This document shows, piece by piece, positions 46,679-60,000 of a stretch of DNA of 64,000 bases. The stretch is from Polytrichum commune (Eukaryota > Streptophyta > Polytrichopsida > Polytrichales > Polytrichaceae), in assembly GCA_950295325.1 (NCBI GenBank), contig OX485805.1, positions 49,438,758 through 49,502,757 on the forward strand. The letters are read 5' to 3'. A program made the position numbers and the translations under genes. The stretch's first letter is position 1. Each line of letters starts with the position of its first letter. The notes below the pieces were generated by a model, which made no database searches, was not told the DNA's origin, and was given only the letters and a program-made list of their open reading frames with translations.

Positions 46679-48599
46679 GACTAGTTTGTGATGGTCAAAG
46701 CGGAATGCAAGAATTGTTTATTTTTGGGCACCAAAATCACTTGTTTAGTGTAGATCTGTGAAGAGAATCGCAGGAAATAGGAGCAGAATACCAGGATACT
46801 TGAAAGCCAAAGCTAATTTTAAAGAGGCGTCAAAGACGAGAAGGGCAGAGTAGTCAAGACTCGGCCGGAGATGCCCCCAACTCTTTGGCATGATGACCTA
46901 AATAGATCACCATATCTTGGAGAATGGCCAGAAATATGGTGGGCTATGGAGTCTGGATAGGTAAATATTTCACAAACCGTCGTAATTGAAGATTTCACGA
47001 AGGTTTTAATATCGACATGGACTGGAGAATGGTTTGCTTCGACTAACTTACTTACTTGAGTTACGTCAATTACAGCGTTCCAATGACTAAAGTAGTCTAG
47101 GACGGACGACGTGAAGAAAATTGTGGTGAAGGAGGCAGATAAATTCCGGTACCAAGAAGCAGAAAGTTGCACTTCGACTTTGAAGCTGCTGACAGTTTGT
47201 GGTCAGCGAATTGGCCACATCTGAAAGGTGGGTCCTATGCAATGTAGAAGTTCTGAGTCAAACATACGAGGAGGACCCAGTGGACGGGGAGAAAGGTGAG
47301 GGAACTCGGTCGCTATCCTTGCTTCCTTATTATCAACCGTTTATGTATTCATTTTGACATGCTTTGGTTATCCCTTCTATATTGAAATAAAATAGGGCTA
47401 TTTTCCAAAATATGGTTTCGGTTCATTTCCTAAAGTTTTGATTTTGAACCGGTAACTTGGGAAAACAAACTGGTTCGTTTGTAACTACTGTAGTAGCCGG
47501 TTCTCCCGTTCATTGGTAGGACCATAACATCTATCAAAATGCCACCTACACACCATGATCGTACTAACACTTACAAACAGAAGAATTCGTCGAAATAAAA
47601 TGCACCTGTTTTTCCCAATATGATAAGGGGAGGATAAGGTGCGAGAGAATTCAGTTGCAGACCAGGGTGCACGTGCAGGGAGCCTGGAATTCAACTAGAT
47701 CTGATCACCATGATACCAAGGCGGCGGTAAGGTACCGTATACACAAAAGAAGGACGAAATTTTTGGCGTAAATACCTATTCCAGATCTGCGGTGGGTTTT
47801 AACTTAACATTTAACCCATTGGTGATGAGTTAAGTTTCATTTTTTGACTTAAAGCTTAACTTTCCATCGCCATTCTGCTTCCACGTTTCACTCATCAATT
47901 GTAGCGCTTCATCTCAAATGCCTGCCTCCCTGCCTGCCTGCTGAGAACGTTCGGGCCTCTCCTCTGCCTGGGCACGGTTTGAAGAATCCGGCTTGGCGGT
48001 TCCAGGATTCCTTGAGGACCGACTCTGCAAAGGTTCAGTTGATCCTTTGAGAGCTCGTGTGGCAGGTGCGGAAGTAAGTCTAAGTAGGCATTCTCTCCGA
48101 TTCAGACACTTCGAACTTGGAATGAGTGCTGCTTTGTAAGCATCTCTTCTTAAAAGTTGTTCCATCATTTCTTTCTTCTTCACAACTAGGAAATTTAGCG
48201 TGTCGTTAGGGAGGTACCCAATTTTGAGGCAGGAACGTAGGTGTCCCCTCGCTTCTTATAGCTTTTACTCGGACAATCGCTTTAAGAACCATCTCGCTGA
48301 TGCCAAACCCAAAGATCCAAAACCCGTATAAGTTTTAGATTGTGGAATTCACCCGAATTTCAGGCTGCCGGTTGTTTGTTTCTACCCAAAACTGTTTTGG
48401 TTGGGTGGGTTAACCCACATTTTGGAGACTTTGCGGCTTGATGTTGCAGACAGTCCTGCGGATGCAAATGTTTCTGGAAACTCAAAACTCAAAACTCGGA
48501 GGAGTGTTTCTGGAAACCCAAAACTCGGAGGAGTTTCTGATTGTGGAGTCTGAATCCCAGACTGCCGGATTTGTCACACCATAAATTCAGTACATCAGA
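46679..48599. other. 1.9-kb intergenic region between head-to-head D27-like genes
   Basis: Lies between two divergent ATGs, so it should contain both promoters. Long open stretches on the minus strand (46819-47172, 47914-48183) lack recognisable domains and I leave them uncalled. A direct repeat CTCAAAACTCGGAGGAGT lies at about 48484-48530. Confidence 0.5.
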
Positions 48600-51500
48600 A
48601 TGCAGGCTGTGTCCATCCGAGCACCATGGGAGGGCGCCTGCACCAGTTTGAAGAGCAGGGGTGAGGGTCGGGTGATGAGTATTCGACCATTTGTAGTGCG
48701 ATGTGGGGTAGCCGAACCTTCAGGGAAGCCGGCGCCCTTTGGGCAGGTCACTCGATACAATGACAACATTATTGATCGAGCCTTCATGGCCCTGTTTCGT
48801 AGCAAAATGGAGAAATTCACAGGTGATTCACACGCCCACTTCTTCTTCTTCTACTGCTTTCATGCTACGCTTTTCTAGCATAGACTCCTAGAACCATTTC
48901 TCATTTTTCCAGGACTTGCAAATGTGGAGCACCCTTTGGTAGTGGTTTTTACGACATGAATTTTGTTACCAAGAGGTAGGCTGGAATCGTCAGTAACTTG
49001 GAATGACCCATTTCTCTGCGGCTGGTCTTTTCGTTGTGGTGAGTTTGTTTCTCGATAATCACACGGAACTTCTGGTTGTAATTTCACGATGTGTAATAGT
49101 GGGGACAAATATGATACTTCATATAGAACAAACCCTCGTCCTGTAATTGAAACTAAACTCAGGAAGCAAAATGTGTGAAGTATCATCTCTGTCCCCATTG
49201 ACATTAGAACCAGAAGTTCCATGTAATTATCAACACAAAAATGGGCACAATGGATTTGCCAGTGACATGTATGGTACTTGCAATACATGTGACTTATCCT
49301 AGGTTTAGTTTCAATTGCAGGAAGGTGATTTATCTTACAGATCACTCCCTTGAGGTTTCTTTGGTACTCGAAATGAAGAGGTCTTGCATTGTCAGTAATT
49401 TGGAATGACTAATTTTTATGTCGCTGGCAAATTCATTGTGTGGGTTTTTAAACACGGATTGTGATGTTTTGGTTCATATGTGCAAAATGGAGACAGATGA
49501 TACTTCACACATTTTGCTTCCAGAGTTTGGTTCGAATTGCAGGAAGATGATTTGTTTTACAAATGACTCTATCATATGAATCCATGCACCATTTTGCAAA
49601 CCCTGAGGAGAAGAGGAGAATTTTCTGGTAACCAGACTAAAAACATAGCTGGTTACTACCAGTGTTGGTCTGGTATTGTCTTTTTTTTAATACCATTCGG
49701 GTATCTATAATGAGGATTTTACATTTTTTGATACAAGTAGGGTATGGGTATTTGCCGATATTGTTGTGTTTGATACCATTCAGGTCTATATACCATGCGT
49801 CAAGCTCCATACCTAGACAATATCTAGACAATATCGTGCTAGTATCAATATGGTTTAGAACGGCATTGACTCAAATATTCACTCGGGTATACAATACCCG
49901 CCAATCATCAATATTTGACTAATGCAAATTTAATACTCACAGGTAGGTTCTTTGTTACCATTATAAATGTTCATCATTGATACCCTTGTTCACCTATGTA
50001 CCAGAGCAACACTGGCTATTACCTCTTGCTTTTGTTGTTTTTAGGAAAAATCGAACTAACTTAGTCGCAATTTCTTTTTGCAGGCAAGTCAACAGATCTG
50101 CAAGGATATGAGGGTTTTGTAGACGTCTCGAAGAAAGTAATGCAGGGCCGCACAGCAGTTGAACAAAGAGCAGCCGTCCGGGAAGTTCTTCTTTCACTTC
50201 TTCCCCCTGGCGCTCCCAAAACAGTAAAATTTCTCAACTTGTTTGCTCCCTAGTTTCTTTTTCTCAAATTGCGCTTTGGGTGTTACTAAATTGCTCATGT
50301 GTCAAGTAATATTCCTACAGAGAGATGACTCTGATGTTGCCACGGGTGTGAATTATGATGTTGCTTCATCTCTGAGCTGGTCCAAGTCTAAATGTAATCC
50401 CGAAATGTGCACCACGAGAAATAGAGATAGTTCCCATGGGATCCAGGTCAAGGGCTTGGGTTTAAGCCACCCTGTAATATTCCTACCTTATTGCACCTCA
50501 AATGCTTCATCCTTCACACTTAGGCCTTTACGGTGCAAAATCACACCTGATTCTCATCTTGTTCCTGCATTGTCTGCATTCTTTGCTGACACAAGGCCAT
50601 GCTTGCAACATGTCACAGTTCAGAAAGCTGTTTCCTCCAACAAAATGGTCTGCGGAGATTAATGCGGCCATCACTGTGCCCTTCTTCCAATGGCTTGTGG
50701 GACCAGCACAGGTAGCTAAACTATACTTCTTCCTTCAAATACCCTCAAATGTTGGTTGCTTTCTGACAGTCAATCTTCCATAGGGCCTGGAACTGCAAAA
50801 TTTGAGTGCCATTAATGTAATCCTTGAAGACCCTTAAAAACCCAGACTTTGGTAGGGAGGTTTGGTCCACTTTTGACATTTTATGATGTTTGAGAGTTCA
50901 AGTGGTTTCCAATTTTAGTGAAATGACAGAGAGGCATTTGACTTTGGAAAAAGACGGCTATATATAAGTGCACATATCAAACTCTCAAGAGCATCATTTG
51001 CCATTAAAAATCCGCCATGATATTCAGTTTTAAATAGTCGCCTTTTGGCCAAAATCAAGTGCCTCCCCTTCATTTCACTAGAATTGGCCTATTCTGAGAC
51101 CACTTGAACACACACTCCTTAAACACCATAAAGTGTAAAAAGTGGGCCAAAACTCCCTACCAAACCATGACTTCTTGAGAGACTTCAAGAGAATTTTATT
51201 AAAGGGATCCACTAATTGAGCATGAGATTTGGTCAGGAGTTGGTTATTTTGCATACAACACCTTCCATGTTCAGTAAGTTTGTGGTGCATGCTTGGAGGT
51301 AGTCATGTGGAGGTTTGAACGAAGAACATTCACTATTGTCAGTTCATTGAGGGCCAAGCTCATTTTGGCATGCACCTTGGCTCTTGATGAACCGAAATAA
51401 ATTACCCTTCATTCAAATTCAAACACTACCTCCAAGCATGCACTAAATGTGGAAAGAATTTATTGGTTTTGTATGCAAATCAAACAATGAAAGAATGATC

Positions 51501-53387
51501 AATTATGTGGAGTTTGTTCGAACTGGGTCTTGAGAGATGATCATGCAGTCAAATGGACATCTTTAACTCACACAAATTGGACGATGGATGGGTGAACAGC
51601 TGGTGGAAGTAGAAGTAAATGGAGTTAAACAAATGAGCGGCGTGAAAATCACAAAGTGCAGGTATATCTTGTTTGCTTAACAGCACTTTTTGTGACTTCT
51701 TTCAAGGGTCAAGTACTTTTTTACACCTAAACCCAAGCTTTTGAAACACAGTTGAACCACCATCACCTTTCTTCTTTCACAGATGTAACCATTACCTAAC
51801 CCTAGGCCATCTCATACGCAGTTTGAGATTTCGGTAGGAATTCGATGTGCAAAAACTCTTGCAAAATACCACTTACAGATGGCATCTGGGTTGTTTGTTG
51901 AGCAGGTATTTGGAGAATAGTGGATGTGTGGGGATGTGCGTAAACATGTGTAAAATACCAACACAAGATTTCTTCACCAACGAGTTCGGCCTACCACTTA
52001 CCATGACACCCAGTACACTCATCTCACATTTAATCTGCGGACTTGTGGAAAATTTGTGCTTTTTTAGTATCCAGTTCTTTGATTTGTTGCTTGGGACCTG
52101 AGGTTTATCCATTCTACATTTTTTTTCTTACAAAAAAAAGGGGATAGGAGGTTTACCTGCTCAGATGTGATAACTGCATAAGGGTAGATGGGTCTTAAGT
52201 GGGTACTTTTCTTAATTGGACCCCTAAATTTGATTGATCTGTGGTTCCATGAGGATCAAAGAGCAAACATCATAAAGACACATGTTTAAAAGAGATTGGA
52301 CTATGTCTTCAAATATTAATAACTACTCTACACTAAATAGTGTACACAATTGGGAGCACCTATGTATCCAGTTCAGAAATCAACAAACTTGCACTTCCGA
52401 TAACCATAAGTAATGCAGGGGAGGTCGGATTTTTGCAGATGTTTCTTTGTAGATTTGCTAATGCAATGCGAGTTTTTTTTGTGTAAATTCAATCAGTAGA
52501 AGTTGGAGAACATGAGAAAGGAACCACATAACACCCACATACCTTACTCTGCCTGTGTAGATTTTGAAGACATGAGTTGTGAGATGATTTATGGGCAAAA
52601 ACCACTCCCTCTCGAAGAAGACACTTCTCTTCAACAGCCCTGCTATGCTTCCATGTGTAAGTCCATCTGCTTTGCTTTTGTTTTGAGGCTGAAAAACACA
52701 GGAATAGCTCACAAACTTCAACTCCTCCATGGCTACTGTGAAAATGATGGCATTTGCACTTGATATCAGTTATCTCTAAAACATCCCTACTTTTGGTAAT
52801 GCAAGTATTGCAGTCTGATCTTTTCGTCTCCTTATCCTCACTCAAGCCTAATCCTTCCTGTTCTAATAGAGCTATCCTTCAATTCAATGGGACATTTTGT
52901 TGGGAGTTGGTTGTTTTGCTTACAACAACTTCCATGTCCAGTAAGTTTTTGGTGCATGCTTGGAGGTAGTTGTATGGAGGTTTAAATGAAAAACGTTCCT
53001 CTATTGCTTCATTGAGGGTCAAAATCATTTTGGCATGCAAAGAGGTGCTATAAAATGAGTTTGGCCGTCCATGAACCAATTTAGAGTGTTCCTTCTTTCA
53101 AACCTCCACACTATATCCAAGCATGCACCAAAAACTTGGGGAACAATTACGATGTTGTATGCAAATCAACCAACTCTCCACCAAAAGCCACGTTAAGTTA
53201 AGAGGATAACTCTGATGTTGCTTTGCATTCAAAGAATTGAGAGTCCCATGAACTTTGTTTTCCAAGAGACTGATTCTTCTCTGACTTGTCTTTTGGGAAT
53301 TTTTTTTTTTTTCTTTTCATTCCAGGTTCACTGGCACCACCAAAGTCCACTGCATGTCCCAAGCTACAAACAGCGATAAGAGGATGA
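48600..53387 (+). CDS. DWARF27-like protein (DUF4033), plastid
   Basis: Seven exons: 48600-48822, 50084-50223, 50619-50711, 51600-51661, 51906-52012, 52561-52656, 53326-53387. All are GT-AG and phase-consistent; 260 aa, the usual length. The first about 45 residues look like a plastid transit peptide (basic, Ser/Ala-rich). Then come RYNDNIIDRAFMALFRSKME (family N-terminal motif), GYEGFVDVSKKVMQGR and FRKLFPPTKWSAEINAA. FFQWLVGPAQ and VEVEVNGVKQMSG follow. The cysteine cluster has C172, C180, C184 and C188 (KCRYLENSGCVGMCVNMCK), then IPTQDFF, NFEDMSCEM with C215, QQPC with C236, C241 and a terminal ACPKL. D27 is an iron-containing all-trans/9-cis beta-carotene isomerase at the start of strigolactone synthesis. 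This sequence is nearer to the D27-like paralogues, whose roles are less settled, so substrate is uncertain. The introns hold several MITEs. Confidence 0.9.
48930..49570. repeat. inverted-repeat material in D27-like intron 1
   Basis: GTCAGTAACTTGGAATGACC (about 48989) recurs as GTCAGTAATTTGGAATGACT (about 49393). ACAAATATGATACTTCATAT (about 49107) is mirrored by GTGTGAAGTATCATCTCTGT (about 49176). Probably one or two nested MITEs. No coding signal. Confidence 0.55.
51225..51500. mobile_element. palindromic MITE, family P, copy 2 (in an intron)
   Basis: Contains GGTCAGGAGTTGGTTATTTT, GGTGCATGCTTGGAGGTAG and, mirrored, CTACCTCCAAGCATGCAC, folding near CATTTTGGCATGCACC. It sits in the intron between exons 3 and 4 of the D27-like gene; the ends are diverged. 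Confidence 0.7.
52866..53212. mobile_element. palindromic MITE, family P, copy 3 (in an intron)
   Basis: Starts AATAGAGCTATCCTTCAATT and ends AAGTTAAGAGGATAACTCTG. The arms share GGTGCATGCTTGGAGGTAG and its mirror near 53108. It lies in the last intron of the D27-like gene. Confidence 0.78.
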
Positions 53388-54822
53388 TTGTTCCTTACTT
53401 TTAGGACAAATCAACAAATTGAATCACCACAAATTACTATTTTGAGGATCAATATACAGGCTTTTGCATCAAATGTGAGAGCTGAGCAATCTGCCTTGTA
53501 TTGTAGCATATAGACAACCCTTATTCGGTTCCATTTTCTTATTAAAACCAATATTTGGGTAGTATGTGGCTTGGAGTGGCTCCTAGCTCAAACACCAAAC
53601 AGACATGTGTTTAAGAGATCAGATCGCATGCCCAAAATACGATAAACCACTCTAGACTCAATAGCTCAACATAATTGGGGGGGGGGGGGAGCTATATGAT
53701 GGTTTAATGAGCACAAGAATCTTCACTTTGATAGTGAACGAGATAATCACATGACCTTTGAAATTTATGATGAAAGTGGCTACACCCTCGATTTCGATCT
53801 GCTTATCATCTTGTATTTATTGTGTGTTTCATGTCCCGAGGAGTAGGCCAGTTTGAAAAAGTAACCATTTAAGACCCATCTACCTTTGAAGATAGCTTCC
53901 TGGTTATATGTTAACTGTAGCACATGGTTGGGTATGTGAGCACAAGGATTCACATGCTTTAAGGGAATGTTGTAAAAGATACATTGCAGTGCTATCATGA
54001 TTTTATGTCTTTGGAGCATTCTGAGAAAATCGGAAAGATACACAGAAGATCACCATAGCCACACACAAGGATTAACAGGGATTGACACACTAATTGAAAA
54101 GAAGTTTATCTTTCATTCCAAGTGTCATTTTTGGGGTCCTCAACCTCCCCTGCCTGAGCCTATAAAAGAGAAATATAATCTTAAATTAGTGTTAGCTGCA
54201 GAAATTACCACTACACTGTATATGGTATTGTGTAATAGTGTCACTTACCATATTATGAGGCATAGGTACACCCTAAACTTCGTAATATCAACCTCCATAG
54301 TGTCACTCGTTCACTCTCTAATATTCTGAAACCCTAGGGAATGGGTGTTTGTAGTTCAAATCCCACTTCTTATTGTCACATTTCTCTCCCTTATATCATG
54401 AATTATATCATTAATGCAAACCACCAAAGAAGTCAACCCACACCTTGGCATTGTGCCATGTGTCAATATGTGGAGTGTCTTCTTCTTCTTTTTCTTCTTC
54501 TTCTGCTACCACTTGTTGAATGTTGGTGTATGCATATGCCACATTGCCCAAGAAGGCCAACTGAAATGGACCACACTAGACCATTAAAATGTTGCACTTT
54601 GTGTTATTCCATAGTATCACATGCTACACTAATTTTATAGTATCACGCATCCATGTTAACACTACAAAACTCCGTAATATCACGTGCACTTTGGTTGCCA
54701 TAGGTGTGATACTACGGAGTTTAGAGTGTGTGTTGGGGCTACAATGATGATCAACAACTTGACCATTAGTGTAACTTCATGACACGTTGGGTTAGTGTGT
54801 TTAATAATATCTCTTATACTAA
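53388..54822. other. intergenic downstream of the D27-like gene
   Basis: Contains a G-run at 53679-53689, diverged copies of the 56/60-kb repeat (AACAGACATGTGTTTAAGAG near 53600) and a TCTTCTTC tract near 54480. ACTCCGTAATATCAC at 54669 and GTGATACTACGGAGT at 54707 form an inverted pair. No gene is recognised. Confidence 0.45.
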
Positions 54823-54985
54823 TGTAATGTAACTACACCTAGTTACCATCCTACGATGACGAGGCGTCCTCAACGACGAGGCTAATTGATAATATGATAT
54901 TGTAAAGTAACTACACCTAGTTGCCATCCTACGACGACGAGGCGTCCTCAACGACAAGGCTAATTGACAATGTGACATTTAATGT
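54823..54985. repeat. about 77-bp tandem pair
   Basis: TGTAACTACACCTAGTTACC…GAGGCTAATTGATAAT is followed by a second copy with ACGACGACGAGGCGTCCTCA. A diverged third (GATGACGAGGTTGGG) follows at about 54993. Confidence 0.85.
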
Positions 54986-55124
54986 ATACCATGATGACGA
55001 GGTTGGGTGTATGGACACCTAGTCATCGACGGTAGTGTCATTGTAAGGTAAATACCAATATTGATGGATAATTGAATATTCTAACCACATGTGCCAGTGT
55101 GTAAGCGGAGGATGATGGGAGCTA

Positions 55125-55490
55125 GACAACTCCTAGTTGAAGATGGATGGATTGGAGTTAGACAACTTCAGATTGACAACATGTACACTGGAGTTAGACA
55201 GCTCCGCATATAGTGCATTGGAATTAGACCATTCCATATTGAGAACATGTGCACATGAGTTAGACAACTCTCGATGAGGTGCATTGGAGTTGGACCGCTC
55301 CAGAATTGGAAAGATGAATGTTATCCATTGGAGTTAGACAACTCTTAATGAATAGATGGATCTAGTTGGAATTAGACAATTCCAACTAGAAGAATGAATG
55401 GATGAATTTAGTTGGAATTAGAGAGTTCCAACTAGAAAGAAGGATGGATGAATCCAATTGGAATTAGACAATTCCAATTGGAAGAATGAG
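55125..55490. repeat. degenerate tandem repeat with GGAGTTAGACAACTC
   Basis: About nine units contain TTGGA(G/A)TTAGACAA(C/T)TCC. Spacing is irregular (about 35-60 bp) and the right half of each word tends to mirror the left (GGAATTAGACAATTCC). No coding signal. Confidence 0.8.
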
Positions 55491-55789
55491 ATTGAGATAA
55501 GAGATGAAAGAAGGTTCTAGAAGAACCAAAGATAGAAGATTCATAGTAGGACTAAAAGATAGAGCTATGAATATGATACTTTTACTATATGTAAAGATAG
55601 AAAGTAAAAGTAGTGCTTCGGCATAAGAAGAAGCTCGGGGGAGGAGAGAACATCTTTTGTCTCTCTCCTATGGTCGGGTGGTTGAGCTTTAACCAAGACC
55701 TACTTGGTCTATGATTGTTTTGGGTTGATACGTGTTAGTGTGGAAGTTGGTGATAAACCGGTGAGAGGTTTGTTACAACTAACCACATA

Positions 55790-56760
55790 GGTCCTCCCAT
55801 TTGTGTTATGTACTAAAAATAGAATGTATTTTATATAGTGAGCACATAATCTAATCTCATTACTCATTAGCACATGTCTTTTTAGTGTCTATTTTAAACT
55901 ACAAGCTTTGCCATACATGATTGAAATATAGGCGTTTGATGAAGAAGAGTGACCACATCAAGTCCGCATATTTTAAACCCCCCCCCTTATTTGGGGCCCC
56001 CTCAATAAAGATTTCAATTGTGACTAAGCATGCCTTACCCACATACTACTTTACCACACATCTATATTTAAGTGGTGTGTGGTTTGATGTGGATCTAAAG
56101 ATTGACTCAGAATACAAGAGATTGGGCTACATGCTCATTGTTTCTTAACCATTACAAGCTCAATAGTCAAATAAAGGAAGGGGGGGGACCTATAATGAAG
56201 TGGAGAATCTTCAATATGATAACATATATGATATTGATATGAGTTCCAAAAATAATGAGGAAAATGACTATGGGCATGATTTGGGATTTACTGATTATCT
56301 TGCACTAATTGTGTGTTTTATATCCTACAAGAAGTGGGTACAAAGAGAAAAATGTTCTATCAAGGTCCACTTAAGGTGAGTGGATCTTAGAACTTGGACA
56401 CTTTTCTCTCTGCACCCACTTCTTGTAGGATATGAAAAGCACAATTAGTGTGAGATGATTAGCAAATCCAAATCATGCACATAACCACTTTCCTCATATT
56501 TTCAAAGCTCATATTAATAACCTATTCATTATCAAACTGCAGATTCCTGACTTGATAAATGATCATATAGTCCTCCCGCCCCCCAAATTATGTTGACTGC
56601 TGCATTAAAAGAAGTTAACAAATTTTGAGCACGTAGTCCAATCTCTTTTCAACACATGCCTTTTAGTGTCCATTCTTAGATTCACACCTAACCCTACACC
56701 ACTTAAACATAGGTGTCCGTTTAAGATCAGCAATCGAAGTAGGCACATCTATATTACCTT
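55790..56760. mobile_element. nested foldback repeat cluster
   Basis: The centre near 56375 (AAGGTCCACTTAAGGTGAGTGGATCTTAGA) folds so that AATTGTGTGTTTTATATCCT (about 56308) pairs with AGGATATGAAAAGCACAATT (about 56427). A second layer, TTTAAGTGGTGTGTGGTTTG (about 56068), is mirrored near 56690. The same family, unfolded, is in the PPR gene intron at about 59745-60130 and degraded near 25.24 kb. Confidence 0.68.
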
Positions 56761-57034
56761 GTAAAAATTAAATTAAAAATTAAATTAAAAAATAAAAAAA
56801 AATTGGCAACTTGGATTTTTAAGAAAACCTGAAGCCAGTGGAACCTCATTGGGGAACGTGGGAACTCTGTATCTTCTCTCTACTTTCTCTTTCTAAACCC
56901 CTTATCCTCTGCGCATTGCCTATACCGCAATTAGCCGTCTTCTTCATCATCACTCCCGCAGCTTCCCCATAGCCAAATTGGTACAAATTTCTCACGAGCA
57001 CAGACTCATATGCGGTAGGATTCCATTTCCTTCA

Positions 57035-60000
57035 ATGTGTTGGCTTCCTTTCACCTTGCTCAAGAATTGTTGCTTTTCACCCTTATCCCCTGTTGTGCGA
57101 GGAGAGGAGAAGAGATTGAATCCGCAACTGGGTGGATTTTTTGGGGGTTTAGTTAAGCCCACTTGGAGCACCTCTGCGGTCACAATAAGGTCTTATAAGG
57201 TTTGTCCAGAAATTTTGTTGGGTGTTTTTTTTTTCAAGCTTGGGACTCAAGTTTCTGACTTAGACATCATCTTCTTCTGGAGAATCCAGAATTTTTTTCT
57301 TGAAGGTTTACCTCAGCCGGTCATGTTGTGGAGTGCGAGGGAGAACAGAATTAGTTCAATATAATTTTTTGCAGTACGCCAGGGGTGAGTCATGGCCATT
57401 CTCAAGAATTCAGACCAGTATAGTGGTTGTTATAGGAGACATGATATTTTTTTTTTGTTGCGCATATTATTGAAAAGAGGAAGTCACTGTTGAATTTTAT
57501 GCCGGTTTTTGGGTCTGAAGGTGTCCACCACTTGGTTATTGCTCCTCCTTGTGCTTAATCTTTCAGGGGTTAATGATTGCCTTTTATGTCAGGGTTTAGC
57601 ATGTAGTTCGAGTGATCTCACACGGGTTTGCCGCATTTTTGCAGAATAGTTACACATTGTCATGGCTACCTCGAATCTCCTGCACTTAAACCTGCAAGCG
57701 AGGTACACATACTGATGTTGCACATGTTTCCATCCTCAAATCTGTCCAATTTTGCCTCACATTTGTCAATTGGAATTCAGGATAAGTCATTCTCTGTTTC
57801 TTCACTTATGTGCTTCTTCACATAGGTATAAAGTATGGTGCATCATTTTTTATTCTCAAGTCTGTCATGTTTTGCTTCCTGTGCTTCTTCACATAGATTG
57901 ATGGTGCACATTTTTTATTCTTAAGTCTATCATAATTTGCTTCACATTTGTCAACTGGAATGGAAAGTAGGTTATTTTGTGCTTCTTCAGATAGGTATTG
58001 TGGGCCACGTTTTTCATTCTCAAGTCTGTCATGTTTTGCTTCACATTTTGTAGGATAGGTTATGTTGTGCTTCTTCACCACCTAATGTGGTATGCATGCT
58101 TGGCAGGTTCGATGGATACCAACCACTAGAGACAAGTAAACTGCAGTGCAGGGGTTTGAGTTCTACCAATTTGGTTTGTTTGAGGCACTCCTCCCTAGTA
58201 TTGTTGCAGAGGGATGCCTCACCATTGCAAGCTGTGGCGTCGGCATCGGCAGAAGGGCATGCCTCAAAACAAATGTTTCAAATGTCGAAACAAATAGAGA
58301 GGCCTGGGCCTGGAGAACCGTGGACGAAGGAGATGAGGAAACAAGTGAAGTGGGAGAAGATGATGAGGGAGATTGAAGAATCAGACTCCGCTGTCCCTGT
58401 GTTGCAGACTCACCGAGAAGCAAAGACACTTTCAAAGAAAGCCATATTGGGGACCCTCATGCGCCTTAGGCAGCTCAAGAAGTGGTCAAGTATTGTTGAG
58501 GTGGGTTTAGGGTTTGGTGACTGCATTCTGTGTTGTATGTATGTTTGTGATTCAAGGTGAAGAAGAGATGACTCTGATGTTGTCACCGGCGTGAAATATA
58601 GCGTTGCTTAATATATGAGTTGGTCTAAGTCTATATGTGCTCCAGAAACTGGCATCGCAAGAATAAGAGCCCCCCTCCTCCCCCCAAGACTATTGCCTCC
58701 TTTCTTAGGTGAACACCTTGAACGGGTGCGGACAAGCCGGCATGCACCTATCTCCCCAAAGGGCAAGCCCCTAGGTGCCCACATGGTTGGTTCACCTAGA
58801 TACCCTCACTATGATTGAGTGGACCATAGGTGGTAGAGTGCACCGGAAATGGAGTGCTAGGAAGGTCACCCATTCGAATAATATTCTGGACATAGGCGGC
58901 TTAACCTTGGATTTTTCATGGGATCCTGGTTAAGGCCTTGGGTTTAGCCACCCTTGTGATACTTAGATCTTTAAATTAGCGGATCTTTTGTTGCAGGTGC
59001 AATTTCTAATCATTTGCTAGTATAAATAGGAAATCGTTTTTGTCATTGTAAGATACCCATGCGTGAGGGCAGCAGTCCTACAGTAGTATTTTTCTATCTG
59101 ACTCTCTTGTGACCCAAGTTTAGTGATCCCTTCCATTTGAAGCAAAGTGAAAAGAGGTGTTTCTACTTATGCTGTGGAGGTGATGGATTTCTCCTGCGCC
59201 TCTTGGAAAAAAAACATGATCAAGCATCAAGCTGGGGATATTTATAGCATTCAAGAGTATGGGGTTGGGGAGGTTGTTTTGCACCCAAAAGAAGGTGTGG
59301 TTTTCTATGTATTCCAGTATGCGAGTGGTTGAGATTTGTTCCCAAAGTACTGATGTTTGATGTGCATGGCAGGCTTTGGATTGGCTGAAGGAGCAAGAGT
59401 GGTGGAATTTTGGTGTTCAAGATTATAACCTTCTTGTGACGGCATATGGGAAGTTAGGTCAACCTGAAAAAGCAGAGTCCAGCATCAGTATGATGCGTGA
59501 TTCTGGGTTAGAACCTAATGTGGCAATTTTGACTTCATTACTCGAGGCGTATGCACGAATGGGTAATTTTATCCAGGCTGAAACCATTTTGACGCAAATG
59601 CTTGAAGCAGGCCCTGCTCCTACGGAAGTTACTTACCAAACGTATATCAATATGCTATGCAAGGTATAATTCCTCCTTGATGAAACTGAACTATATTCAT
59701 GTATATCTAAAGTAAATCTCTGTTATCTACTTCATAGATTTGGATGTTTGGACACAACAAGATTGAGTAAGGTAAGTGGGTCTTGAACGTACACTTATTA
59801 CCCTATACCCACTTCTCATAGGATATGAAATGCTCAACTAGTGCAAGAGGACAAGGAAATTTAAATTGTGCCCTTAAAAATTTTTCTCATAATTTCTGGA
59901 GCTCATATGAGTATCTTAAGTGGAGATTCTCTTTCTCATTAAATGGTCACATAGGTCCCCCTAATTATGTTGACTATTTAATCTAGAATGGTTAACAAAT

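Noticed and set aside
46819-47172. Minus-strand open frame of 117 codons upstream of the D27-like gene
   Set aside because: No recognisable domain, and it falls in the presumed promoter region between divergent genes; chance is likely.
50243-50662. Plus-strand 139-codon frame
   Set aside because: It overlaps the intron and exon 3 of the D27-like gene in a different frame.
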